In this document: positions 8,637 to 15,470 of the stretch, piece by piece
How positions within the stretch are numbered: the first letter of the stretch is position 1
Layout: every line of letters starts with the position of its first letter
From: Actinomycetes bacterium
GTDB lineage: Bacteria > Actinomycetota > Actinomycetes > Actinomycetales > Actinomycetaceae
DNA length: 15,470 nt
Assembly (NCBI GenBank): GCA_023387755.1
Contig: JAEWHO010000039.1
Location: 1-15,470, forward strand
Direction of reading: 5' to 3'
Position numbers and translations under genes: made by a program
Notes under the pieces: model-generated
Databases searched by the model: none
What the model was told of the DNA's origin: nothing
Seen by the model: the letters and a program-made list of their open reading frames with translations, nothing else

Positions 8637-9530
8637 TCAGGGCGTGAGGTGCGTGAACCTGACCCCCGCGTCCTGCAAGCGCGGGAGGGCGGCAGCGAAA
8701 CCCTCGGCCGTATGCCCGCCCGGCTGATTCATATGGGCGATCACGATATCGCCGCTTTTCGCCTGGCCGAGTGCGCGTTCGATCTGGGATTGAGAGGCGG
8801 TCGCGCCGGCGTCGGCGTTGATTGAAAACCCAGCGATACCCTCCCCGCTGAGGGCGGCCACCTCGATAGCGACGTCGTCATAATGGGCGGTGCCGGAGCG
8901 GAAGAAGGCTGGGCTCACCCCCAGGGTGTCCTCCATGAAAACGTGATTATCCCGCACCTCCCGCCAGGCTTCGACGGCGCTCGTGGTGCCCGGGATGCGG
9001 TAGGCGGCGCGGCCGGTAACGCTCAGTGGGCAGTGGCGCGTGCCGTGGTTGGCGAGGGTGAAGAGCGGGTCGGCGGCGAGGTCACGGGCGAGGCCCGGGT
9101 TCGACTCGATCCAGCGGCGGTTGAGAAAGAGCGTGGCCGGGATAGCCAGGGTGCGCAAGGTGGCGATGAGGTCGGCGTCGAATTGGGAGCCGTGGGGGCC
9201 ACCGCAGGCGTCGAAGGTTAGGGCCACGCCGGAGTCGATATGCGTGGTGATTCCGGGAATATCCATGCCCCACGCGCGCGGGGTTCGGCCCGCAAAACGC
9301 GCGGTGATCTCCTCATCGCTCGGCAGGGATGGGCGTGTGGGTGACGGCGACGGCGCAGATGTGGTGGGCGCAGCAGGCGTGGGCGCGCTGGAAGGTGACG
9401 GGCTGCCGCTGGGAGAGGTGCTGGTGGGAGCTGATGTGCTGGGGGATTGCGTGCTGGGGGTGCAGGCGGTGAGCGGTAGGGCGCAGGCCGCCGCGATAAG
9501 TAGCTGACGGCGATTAACGGTGTGCCCCAT
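8637..9530 (-). CDS. Polysaccharide deacetylase-like lipoprotein
   Basis: A 297-residue secreted lipoprotein. The N terminus has NRRQ (6-9), a hydrophobic stretch and a lipobox LTAC with Cys23 as lipidated residue; the RR pair makes export by Tat possible, but Sec is equally likely. Residues 24-70 are a Ser/Thr/Pro linker that would lift the enzyme from the membrane. The rest is a NodB-type (CE4) domain: ALTFDACGG (103-111), NHGTRH (161-166, H162 and H166 as metal ligands), FFRSGTAHYD (209-218) and VIAHMN (263-268). CE4 enzymes deacetylate peptidoglycan or other surface polysaccharides; the substrate here is unknown. The start is the ATG at 9530, next to a -10; a longer frame to 9617 runs into the repeat tract and would bury the signal peptide. 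Asp108 of the usual TFDD is Ala here. Confidence 0.85.
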   Translation of the reverse strand: MGHTVNRRQLLIAAACALPLTACTPSTQSPSTSAPTSTSPSGSPSPSSAPTPAAPTTSAPSPSPTRPSLPSDEEITARFAGRTPRAWGMDIPGITTHIDSGVALTFDACGGPHGSQFDADLIATLRTLAIPATLFLNRRWIESNPGLARDLAADPLFTLANHGTRHCPLSVTGRAAYRIPGTTSAVEAWREVRDNHVFMEDTLGVSPAFFRSGTAHYDDVAIEVAALSGEGIAGFSINADAGATASQSQIERALGQAKSGDIVIAHMNQPGGHTAEGFAAALPRLQDAGVRFTHLTP

Positions 9531-9537
9531 ACCAACC

Positions 9538-9543
9538 AGTCTA
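9538..9543 (-). promoter_or_regulatory. -10 element of the lipoprotein gene
   Basis: TAGACT on the minus strand lies 7 nt before the ATG at 9530. No ribosome-binding site is visible between them, so the transcript is probably leaderless. Confidence 0.45.
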
Positions 9544-9574
9544 ATCCCGGCCGTTAGCGCGGCGCATAGCGCGA

Positions 9575-9709
9575 GCTGGCTCATTGCATCAGGCGGCCAG
9601 TTCCGGAGCTGGCCCATTGCCTAAGCTGGGCCATTGCCTGAGCCAGCCGATTGCCTGAGCCAGCCGATTGCCTGAGCTGGCCGATCGCATGTGCTGGCGC
9701 AACGGTTAG
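9575..9709. repeat. 17-bp non-coding tandem repeat
   Basis: One unit at 9575-9591, a diverged 16-bp unit, then six consecutive 17-bp units at 9608-9709. The consensus is close to GCTGGCCCATTGCCTGA; two neighbouring units (9642-9675) are identical (GCCAGCCGATTGCCTGA), and the last one is strongly diverged. Some units begin GCTGG and others GCCAG, the reverse complements of one another, so they can also pair as hairpins in a transcript. The tract is 45 bp upstream of the lipoprotein start and 157 bp upstream of the peptidase start. Confidence 0.85.
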
Positions 9710-9746
9710 TTGAGAGGCCAGCGGGCCTTGATGCCGCCGTAGGAAC

Positions 9747-9758
9747 GGGCATATGCCC
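9747..9758. promoter_or_regulatory. 12-bp perfect palindrome
   Basis: GGGCATATGCCC, about 100 bp upstream of the peptidase -10. It could be an operator. Only the symmetry supports this. Confidence 0.25.
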
Positions 9759-9854
9759 CCTGGTGTTTGAGCAAGAATTTAAGGAGATTCTAGCGGCCAG
9801 GGGGGGGCGAGTAAAGAGTATTGCTGAGGGCGTGTCCATGGGTGCGGTGCCCGG

Positions 9855-9860
9855 TAAGGT
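9855..9860 (+). promoter_or_regulatory. -10 element of the peptidase gene
   Basis: TAAGGT lies 6 nt before the ATG at 9867 and no ribosome-binding site is present, so the transcript is probably leaderless. No consensus -35. Confidence 0.4.
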
Positions 9861-9866
9861 GAAACC

Positions 9867-11978
9867 ATGTTTGCACACGACGGAGACCTTCCCGAGACCA
9901 TGCTGAACAGCGACAAGAACGTAGCCGAATCGAACTCAGGCGAGTCGAAGCCGGCAGAATCTAATCCCGACAGCGAGCCCGCAGGTGAGCGCTGCGACGG
10001 GCACATCTTTGGCGATCTGAAAGACTTTGTGGCAGCCAGCCGTCTCACCGGGTTGGCCGCGCGTCGCGCGGAAGGAGGCCAGCCGGCTCGCGCCGTCGCC
10101 GCCGTTACCGCCCTCAACGCCAAGGGTGACGCCTACACCACCCGCCTGGTAGACATCGACCCCGACGGCGGTGACCCCCTCACGCTCACCCGCTCCAAGA
10201 AGGGGGAGGCCGCCGTCGCGCTGGGCGAACGCGGGGAACTGTACTTCTCCTCCCAACGCCCCGACGAACACAGCGACAACGACACCGACACCGCCCTGTG
10301 GATGCTGCCGCCGCGCGGAGAGGCGCGCGTCATTTTGCGCCGCCCCGGTGGGGTGGACTCCGTTATCGCGGCCGGTGGGCAACTGTTCATCACCGCCTCC
10401 ACGCTGCGCAACGCCGCCGATGAGGACGCCAACCGCAAGACCCATAAGGCCCGCAAAGAAGCCGGTGTGACCGCGATCTTGCACGAGGACTTCCCGGTGC
10501 GATTCTGGGACCACGACCTCGGGCCCGCCTACCCGCGCCTGTACCGCGCCGACGCGCCCGCCTTCGACGGCACCGACACCATTGAGCTCACCGAGATCCC
10601 GCTCCCCGAGGGGAAACTCGCGGGCGTCCAGGCCGCCCCGGACGGCAGCTTCCTGCTCGTCACCATGCGGCGGTGGGAGGACGGCGTCAACGACCGCACC
10701 AGCGTCTACCACCTCACCCCCGACGGCGACGCCCGCTGCCTGATCGACGCGCAGGCGGACGCGGACCCGCTCGCCAACTACGGGGCCGGCCCGATCAACC
10801 CCGCCGGCACCCACGCCTTCATCTACGCTCACACCGGCAACCGCCAAGGCCACCCGCTGCACTGCTGGGGAGAGACCATCGAGATCGCCAGCGGGGAGCG
10901 TAAACGCCTCGACTTTGACGACTGGCCCCACGAGGTCACCTGGCTCGACGACGACCGCTACCTCCTTACCGCGGACCGGCGTGGGCGCGGCGGGGTGTAC
11001 CTGGTCGAAAACCAGCAGCCCACCCTGCTGCTGGAGGACGACTATATGTACACCAACGTCGCGGCCCTAGACGAGCAGCGGATCGTCGCGCTACGCAATG
11101 CGATTGACCAGCCGGCGAGCGCCGTCGTCGTCACTACTGCCGGGGCGGTGACGGAACTGGCCCCGCTCACCCCGCCCGCCCACATCGGCGGCACGCTCAC
11201 CGAAATCGAAGCGACGGCTAAGGACGGCACCACCGTGCGTGCCTGGCTGTGCCTGCCCGCGGACGCTCCCGCAGAAGGCGCACCCCTGCTCACTTTTGCG
11301 CACGGCGGGCCGTGGGGGTCGTGGAATGCGTGGACGTGGCGGTGGAATCCGTGGCCCTTCGTCGAGCGCGGCTACGCCGTCCTGCTCCCGGATCCGGCGA
11401 TCTCCACCGGGTACGGGCAAGCGATGATCGACCGCGGTAATGACGCCATCGGGGACGCCCCCTACACCGATATTCTCGCGCTGATCGACGCCGCTATCGC
11501 GCGCGAGGATATCGACGCCGACCGCACCGCGCTGCTCGGCGGCTCCTACGGCGGATATATGGCCAACTGGATGGCCGGGCACACCGGCACGCGCTTCCGC
11601 TGCATCGTCACCCACGCGTCCCTGTGGAATATCGACATTATGGGCCGCACCACCGATAACGCCACCTGGTTCGAATGGATGAGCACTAGCCAGGCGCAGG
11701 ACTACTCCCCGCACCACTTTGCTAGCGACATCCAGGTGCCGATGCTCGTGATCCACGGGGACCGCGACTACCGCGTCCCCATCTCCCAAGGGCACGCCCT
11801 ATGGCATGCGCTGCTGCGCGACTCTGCCGCAACCGGCCACAAATTCCTGTACTACCCGGACGAAAACCACTGGATCCTCAAGCCCCAAAACTCGCGGATC
11901 TGGTACGAAACCGTGCTCGCCTTCGTCGATGAGCATGTGCTCGGGAAGGACTTTGCGCGGCCAGAACTACTCGGGTAA
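9867..11978 (+). CDS. S9 family (prolyl oligopeptidase-type) serine peptidase
   Basis: A 703-residue cytosolic serine peptidase of the S9 family, probably an aminoacyl- or dipeptidyl-peptidase that degrades short peptides. Residues 1-45 are acidic and Ser-rich with no signal peptide. Residues of about 45-420 are predicted to be the beta-propeller domain that limits substrate size. The alpha/beta-hydrolase domain follows, with TFAHGGPWGSWN, the nucleophile motif GGSYGGY (Ser560), HGDRDYRVP (Asp634) and ENHWI (His668), so the catalytic triad is intact. The length is usual for S9C-like members. Start at 9867 because a TAAGGT -10 sits 6 nt upstream; an ATG at 9900 would shorten the acidic tail by 11 residues and cannot be excluded. 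A perfect hairpin lies after the stop codon. Confidence 0.88.
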   Translation: MFAHDGDLPETMLNSDKNVAESNSGESKPAESNPDSEPAGERCDGHIFGDLKDFVAASRLTGLAARRAEGGQPARAVAAVTALNAKGDAYTTRLVDIDPDGGDPLTLTRSKKGEAAVALGERGELYFSSQRPDEHSDNDTDTALWMLPPRGEARVILRRPGGVDSVIAAGGQLFITASTLRNAADEDANRKTHKARKEAGVTAILHEDFPVRFWDHDLGPAYPRLYRADAPAFDGTDTIELTEIPLPEGKLAGVQAAPDGSFLLVTMRRWEDGVNDRTSVYHLTPDGDARCLIDAQADADPLANYGAGPINPAGTHAFIYAHTGNRQGHPLHCWGETIEIASGERKRLDFDDWPHEVTWLDDDRYLLTADRRGRGGVYLVENQQPTLLLEDDYMYTNVAALDEQRIVALRNAIDQPASAVVVTTAGAVTELAPLTPPAHIGGTLTEIEATAKDGTTVRAWLCLPADAPAEGAPLLTFAHGGPWGSWNAWTWRWNPWPFVERGYAVLLPDPAISTGYGQAMIDRGNDAIGDAPYTDILALIDAAIAREDIDADRTALLGGSYGGYMANWMAGHTGTRFRCIVTHASLWNIDIMGRTTDNATWFEWMSTSQAQDYSPHHFASDIQVPMLVIHGDRDYRVPISQGHALWHALLRDSAATGHKFLYYPDENHWILKPQNSRIWYETVLAFVDEHVLGKDFARPELLG

Positions 11979-11991
11979 GAGCCCGACGACG

Positions 11992-12017
11992 CCGGCCCGG
12001 TATGAATACCGGGCCGG
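11992..12017 (+). terminator. Perfect hairpin after the peptidase gene
   Basis: 12-bp arms CCGGCCCGGTAT and ATACCGGGCCGG around two bases, 13 nt after the stop codon. No T-tract follows, as is common for actinobacterial terminators. It separates the peptidase gene from the SNF2 gene. Confidence 0.65.
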
Positions 12018-12054
12018 TGTGCCGGCAGGATGCGATTATGTCGTAGGTGTGGCA

Positions 12055-12060
12055 TAAGCT
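12055..12060 (+). promoter_or_regulatory. -10 element of the SNF2 gene
   Basis: TAAGCT lies 6 nt before the ATG at 12067. The intervening GGAAGG could look like a ribosome-binding site but has no spacing to the start codon, so a leaderless message is more likely. Confidence 0.4.
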
Positions 12061-12066
12061 GGAAGG

Positions 12067-15000
12067 ATGGAAATCGGCTTATCGCGGGCACAGTGGGCGG
12101 GGGATTTTCCCGACGAGGTACTGCACCTCCTCAGTGACACCACCCGGATGGAGCGGGCCCAAACACTGGTATCAGCAGGCCGGATCCGCACCGCCGTCGC
12201 CGCCGCCGACGGCGACACCCTCATGGCGACAATCCTGCCGCTCCTCACCCCATCCCCCGTTAATGTGCGCGTCAACTACGGCGACACCCTGGACGTCAGC
12301 TGCTCATGTGACCAGTGCCAGCCGGATGATCTGTGCGAGCACGTCCTCGCGCTGATTATGCGCGCCCGCGAGGTAGCGGGCGGGGGAAACCACACCGGGG
12401 AAAACCATACCGGGGGGCGCGAAACCGGCACACGCCAAACCGGCACACGCCAAACCGGCACACGCCAAACCGCCGCACGCCAAACTGCCCGACGCGAAAG
12501 CAGCGAACGCCAGACTGAGGCGCGGCGACCAGCAGCCGCGGCGACCGTCCCACAGGGCGTGGCCCTACAATTCTCGGTCACGCGCGATGATCGGATCGAA
12601 ATGCGCCCCATGCGGCGCGATCCGGAGGACCCCGGCCGCTGGGTGGGTAGCGGCAGCGCGTGGAAGGCCTACACCGGCTGGCGGCCGGTCAGCTGGGCCA
12701 CCCCCGAACAGGTTGACGCGATCTTCGGGCTGTATGACATCTTCCTCTCCGCCACCAATCACACCTTCGGGATGGGTGGCACCAGCGTATTCCTGGACGC
12801 CATGCCGACGAAGGTCTGGCCGGCTCTGCGGGCCGCGCATGCGGCCGGCGTCGTCATGCTTCCCGGTGGCGGGCTGCCCGACGTTCCCCTCACCCTTGCC
12901 CCCACCGCCGCCCCCCTCCACCTGGACGCGCGCCGTGAAGGGGAAGCCCTCACCGTCCGCGCTTTTCTCGACGACGACGCGGCGCGCTCCGCGCGCCGAC
13001 TCATCCCGCTCGGTCGCCCCATGCACGGGGTGATGGCGGTCGGTAGTGACGGGATCGCTCTGTGCGAATTGACCACCGTTTACGGACCGGATGTACGGGA
13101 TATCGTCCAGGAAGGGCAGCGTTTTTACTCGCACGCGCAGCGGGCCCTCCGCCGAGACGTGCCTACACTTGTCAGTCAGGTGCCGGTAGTCAGCTCGGAT
13201 GGCTCCGTCCCGGCATCAGCGCTGCGCCGCCCCCACATGGTGCTCTCTGCCCGCTCGGTGCCCGGCGCGCTCCCGTGCGTCGACCTCACCTGGCAGGTGG
13301 ATGGTGAGGAGCTATCGGATTTTGTGGCCTGGAAGATCGCGCAGCAGTTCTTCCACCGGCTCGAACTCTCCGCACCGGAGGTATTGGAATATCCCACCGA
13401 GCGTGACGACGGCAGGTGGGAACAGCGGGTTATCGGGGCCGCCGACGTGCGTGCGCTCACCGACGAGGGCCTGGAGTGGGTGCGCGCCCAAGAAGGCGTT
13501 GAACTCGGGGATATTCAGATCACCCGGCCCGATGAGCAGGCCAGCGACGTCGAAGTTCACGTGCGCGCCGGTGGGCAGATGGACGGCGTCGCCGAAACCC
13601 ATGCGGGCGGGCGGGTACCGATGGGCGCAAGTCAATGGCTGGACCTCGATATCGAGGTGCGGGTGGCGGGCGAACAGGTGCCGCTCGAGCTCATTATTAC
13701 GGCCCTCGTGCGGGGCGATAAAGACCTGTACTTGGCGTCTGGCCGGTGGATCAGTTTGGTCAGCGAGCAGTTTCAACCGCTGCGTCAGCTCATCGAATCC
13801 TCCCGTGCCTTCGCCGGGAAAAGCCGGAGCCGAGCGGGCCTGCGGGTATCCACGTATGACGCCGCCGCGGCGGCCGCGCTCGCAGAAGTGGGCACCGTGG
13901 AGGACTCGCGTGCCCTTGCCTGGGTGAAACAGTGGGAAAACCTCACCCAGCTCGATGAAGCCGCCGACACTATCGCGATCCCGCCGCAGGTGCGGGCAAC
14001 GTTACGTGACTACCAAGTGCGCGGGGTGGCATGGGCCAGCCACCTGTGGGAACACGGGCTGGGAGGGGTACTCGCCGACGATATGGGGCTCGGTAAAACC
14101 CTCCAGATGCTCAGCACGATTACGATCCATCACGGCGCGGACGATCCACCGGTGCTCGTGGTCGCCCCGACGTCGGTGGTGGCCGGGTGGGAGGAACAAG
14201 CCGCCCAGTTCACGCCCCACCTGCGGGTGCGGGCATTGCGCCGCTCGCTGGCCTCCAGTGGCGAGGATATTGCCGAGATATGCGCCCATACGGACGTGCT
14301 GCTCACCTCCTATGCGCTCGCCCGGATCGACGCCGAGGCGCTCGCCGAACAGCCATTTTCTGCACTGCTTATTGACGAAGCCCAATTCGCGAAGAACCCT
14401 GCCTCGAAAACCTTCCAGGCCCTGCGCGGGCTGGATGCGGGCGTCGTTATCGCGATGACCGGCACGCCGGTGGAAAACTCCCTGCAAGATCTATGGGCGG
14501 TATTCTCCCTGGCCGCGCCCGGACTGCTCGGCTCCCTGCAACAATTCGACCGGCGCTACCGCAAACCGATTGAACGCGACGGCGCGAGTACAGAACGGCA
14601 GGCCCCCGGTGGGGCGCGCAGCGGGCTGGCCGCGGAACGGCAGGCTGAACTGCGGCGGCTGATCGCGCCGCTCCTATTACGCCGAACCAAAGGCGAAGTG
14701 GCCAGCGAACTGCCGCCCAAACAGGAACAGATCCAGACGGTCGAGTTGCACGCCGCCCACCGGCGGCGCTACGACCAGCAGCTCCAGATTGAACGGGAAC
14801 GGATCCTCGGGCTACTCGAAGACGCCGAGCAACACCAGGTGGCGATCCTGCGATCCTTGACGACGCTGCGCCGCCTCGCCCTAGATATCCGCTTGGCTCC
14901 TGGAAGTGGCAATGACGAGGCGGGGGCGGCGCCGGGCAGTACGGGCGAGGCATCAGCTAAAACCCGCATGCTGCTGCACAAGTTGGAGGAGGTTACCGCA

Positions 15001-15468
15001 GAAGGGCACCGCGCCCTCGTCTTCTCCCAGTTCACCTCCTATTTGGGGCTAATTCGCGCCGAACTGACCGCTGCGGGGATCGAATGCTGTTACCTCGACG
15101 GCGCCACCCGGGACCGCGCCGCCGAAATTGAGCGGTTCCGCTCCGGCGCCGCCCCAGTCTTCCTCATCTCCCTCAAAGCCGGCGGATTCGGCCTGAACCT
15201 GACCGAAGCGGATTACGTCTTCCTCATGGACCCGTGGTGGAATCCGGCCGCCGAGGACCAAGCCGTGGACCGCACCCACCGGATCGGGCAGCGTCGCACC
15301 GTGCACGTGTACCGGCTGGTCGCCGAGAACACGATCGAACAGAAAGTGCTCGCCCTGCAGGACCGTAAACGGGAACTGGTCGCCGGAGTGATCGGGTCCG
15401 GCGCGGGCACCGGGCGCGGAACCCTCTCCGCCGACGACGTACGCATGCTCCTACACGAAGGCGTCTAG
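12067..15468 (+). CDS. SWIM-SNF2 family helicase-like ATPase
   Basis: A complete 1133-residue protein; the TAG ends two bases before the window does. The N terminus has a SWIM zinc finger: C79-x-C81-x8-C90-x-H92. Next is a repetitive linker (118-152), a long middle region that resembles the bacterial SNF2-associated domain, and then the two-lobed SNF2 motor. Motor motifs: DDMGLGKT (671-678, Walker A), IDEAQ (769-773, Walker B), TGTP (798-801), VFSQFTSYLG, KAGGFGLNLT, DPWWNP (1055-1060) and RTHRIGQ (1069-1075). SNF2 ATPases translocate on double-stranded DNA and remodel protein-DNA complexes; strand separation is not expected. Bacterial SWIM-SNF2 proteins are widespread in actinobacteria and mostly uncharacterised. 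No nuclease or methylase gene is beside it, so nothing here points to a defence system. Confidence 0.92.
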   Translation: MEIGLSRAQWAGDFPDEVLHLLSDTTRMERAQTLVSAGRIRTAVAAADGDTLMATILPLLTPSPVNVRVNYGDTLDVSCSCDQCQPDDLCEHVLALIMRAREVAGGGNHTGENHTGGRETGTRQTGTRQTGTRQTAARQTARRESSERQTEARRPAAAATVPQGVALQFSVTRDDRIEMRPMRRDPEDPGRWVGSGSAWKAYTGWRPVSWATPEQVDAIFGLYDIFLSATNHTFGMGGTSVFLDAMPTKVWPALRAAHAAGVVMLPGGGLPDVPLTLAPTAAPLHLDARREGEALTVRAFLDDDAARSARRLIPLGRPMHGVMAVGSDGIALCELTTVYGPDVRDIVQEGQRFYSHAQRALRRDVPTLVSQVPVVSSDGSVPASALRRPHMVLSARSVPGALPCVDLTWQVDGEELSDFVAWKIAQQFFHRLELSAPEVLEYPTERDDGRWEQRVIGAADVRALTDEGLEWVRAQEGVELGDIQITRPDEQASDVEVHVRAGGQMDGVAETHAGGRVPMGASQWLDLDIEVRVAGEQVPLELIITALVRGDKDLYLASGRWISLVSEQFQPLRQLIESSRAFAGKSRSRAGLRVSTYDAAAAAALAEVGTVEDSRALAWVKQWENLTQLDEAADTIAIPPQVRATLRDYQVRGVAWASHLWEHGLGGVLADDMGLGKTLQMLSTITIHHGADDPPVLVVAPTSVVAGWEEQAAQFTPHLRVRALRRSLASSGEDIAEICAHTDVLLTSYALARIDAEALAEQPFSALLIDEAQFAKNPASKTFQALRGLDAGVVIAMTGTPVENSLQDLWAVFSLAAPGLLGSLQQFDRRYRKPIERDGASTERQAPGGARSGLAAERQAELRRLIAPLLLRRTKGEVASELPPKQEQIQTVELHAAHRRRYDQQLQIERERILGLLEDAEQHQVAILRSLTTLRRLALDIRLAPGSGNDEAGAAPGSTGEASAKTRMLLHKLEEVTAEGHRALVFSQFTSYLGLIRAELTAAGIECCYLDGATRDRAAEIERFRSGAAPVFLISLKAGGFGLNLTEADYVFLMDPWWNPAAEDQAVDRTHRIGQRRTVHVYRLVAENTIEQKVLALQDRKRELVAGVIGSGAGTGRGTLSADDVRMLLHEGV
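12418..12522 (+). repeat. 15-bp in-frame tandem repeat in the SNF2 linker
   Basis: Seven 15-bp units; the second and third are identical, CGCCAAACCGGCACA, the first differs by one base, and the later ones decay progressively. They encode R-Q-T-G-T and variants (RQTAA, RQTAR, RESSE, RQTEA), a basic, polar, probably disordered linker between the SWIM finger and the rest of the protein. The unit is a multiple of three. Confidence 0.88.
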
Positions 15469-15470
15469 CC

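Larger units (their letters stand above)
9531..9866. other. Divergent intergenic region, 336 bp
   Basis: No coding sequence that I trust. It contains the leaderless promoter of the lipoprotein gene, a 17-bp tandem repeat (9575-9709), a perfect 12-bp palindrome GGGCATATGCCC (9747-9758), a run of eight G (9800-9807), and the -10 of the peptidase gene. An AAGGAG at 9781-9786 has no start codon at a useful distance. The open frames here on both strands have no recognisable family and no supporting ribosome-binding site. Confidence 0.7.

Noticed and set aside
9621..9906. Open frames on both strands in the intergenic region before the peptidase gene
   Set aside because: They run through the 17-bp repeat or end inside the peptidase gene, have no ribosome-binding site and no recognisable motifs.
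12418..12522. The 15-bp repeats as a CRISPR-like array
   Set aside because: Units are directly adjacent without spacers and stay in the reading frame of the SNF2 gene.
12067..15468. SNF2 protein as part of an anti-phage system such as DISARM
   Set aside because: No methylase, phospholipase-like or other defence partner is in the window, and solitary SWIM-SNF2 proteins are common in actinobacteria.

Overview
The window reads as a stretch of chromosome from a high-GC Gram-positive actinobacterium, possibly a member of the Actinomycetales/Actinomycetaceae. This rests on strongly GC-biased codons, a monomeric NADP isocitrate dehydrogenase, several genes that look leaderless (a TANNNT element 6-7 nt before the start codon), a bacterial SWIM-SNF2 ATPase and actinobacterial-style hairpins without U-tracts. 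I cannot name a genus from the sequence alone. Nothing in the window is rRNA, tRNA, an insertion sequence, a prophage or a CRISPR array.

Layout, left to right. Positions 1-257 are non-coding and carry three copies of an 18-bp dyad (GATAGC-N4-GCTATC type), with a GC-rich hairpin next to the following gene. Positions 258-2812 (minus strand) are a two-gene operon, a GntP-family permease followed by glycerate kinase, with a promoter and a dyad upstream of the permease. Positions 2993-7824 (plus strand) hold an FAD/NAD(P)-binding protein with an in-frame 21-bp tandem repeat, uridine kinase (udk) and NADP-dependent isocitrate dehydrogenase, ending in a strong hairpin. Positions 7963-8528 (minus strand) hold a DinJ/RelB-YafQ type II toxin-antitoxin pair with a recognisable promoter and possible operators. 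Positions 8637-9530 (minus strand) encode a polysaccharide-deacetylase-like lipoprotein. Positions 9531-9866 are a divergent intergenic region with a 17-bp tandem repeat. Positions 9867-11978 (plus strand) encode a cytosolic S9 prolyl-oligopeptidase-family peptidase, followed by a perfect hairpin, and 12067-15468 (plus strand) encode a complete SWIM-SNF2 helicase-like protein whose linker is also built of tandem repeats.

Functionally this is mostly housekeeping metabolism (sugar-acid or glycerate uptake and phosphorylation, pyrimidine salvage, the TCA cycle, peptide turnover) with a toxin-antitoxin cassette placed between convergent terminator and lipoprotein gene. I see no clear multi-gene novel defence or biosynthetic system. 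The signals least explained by known features are the three-site dyad array at the left edge, the repeated leaderless-promoter geometry shared by four genes, and three unrelated tandem-repeat tracts (17 bp non-coding, 21 bp and 15 bp in frame) within 10 kb.
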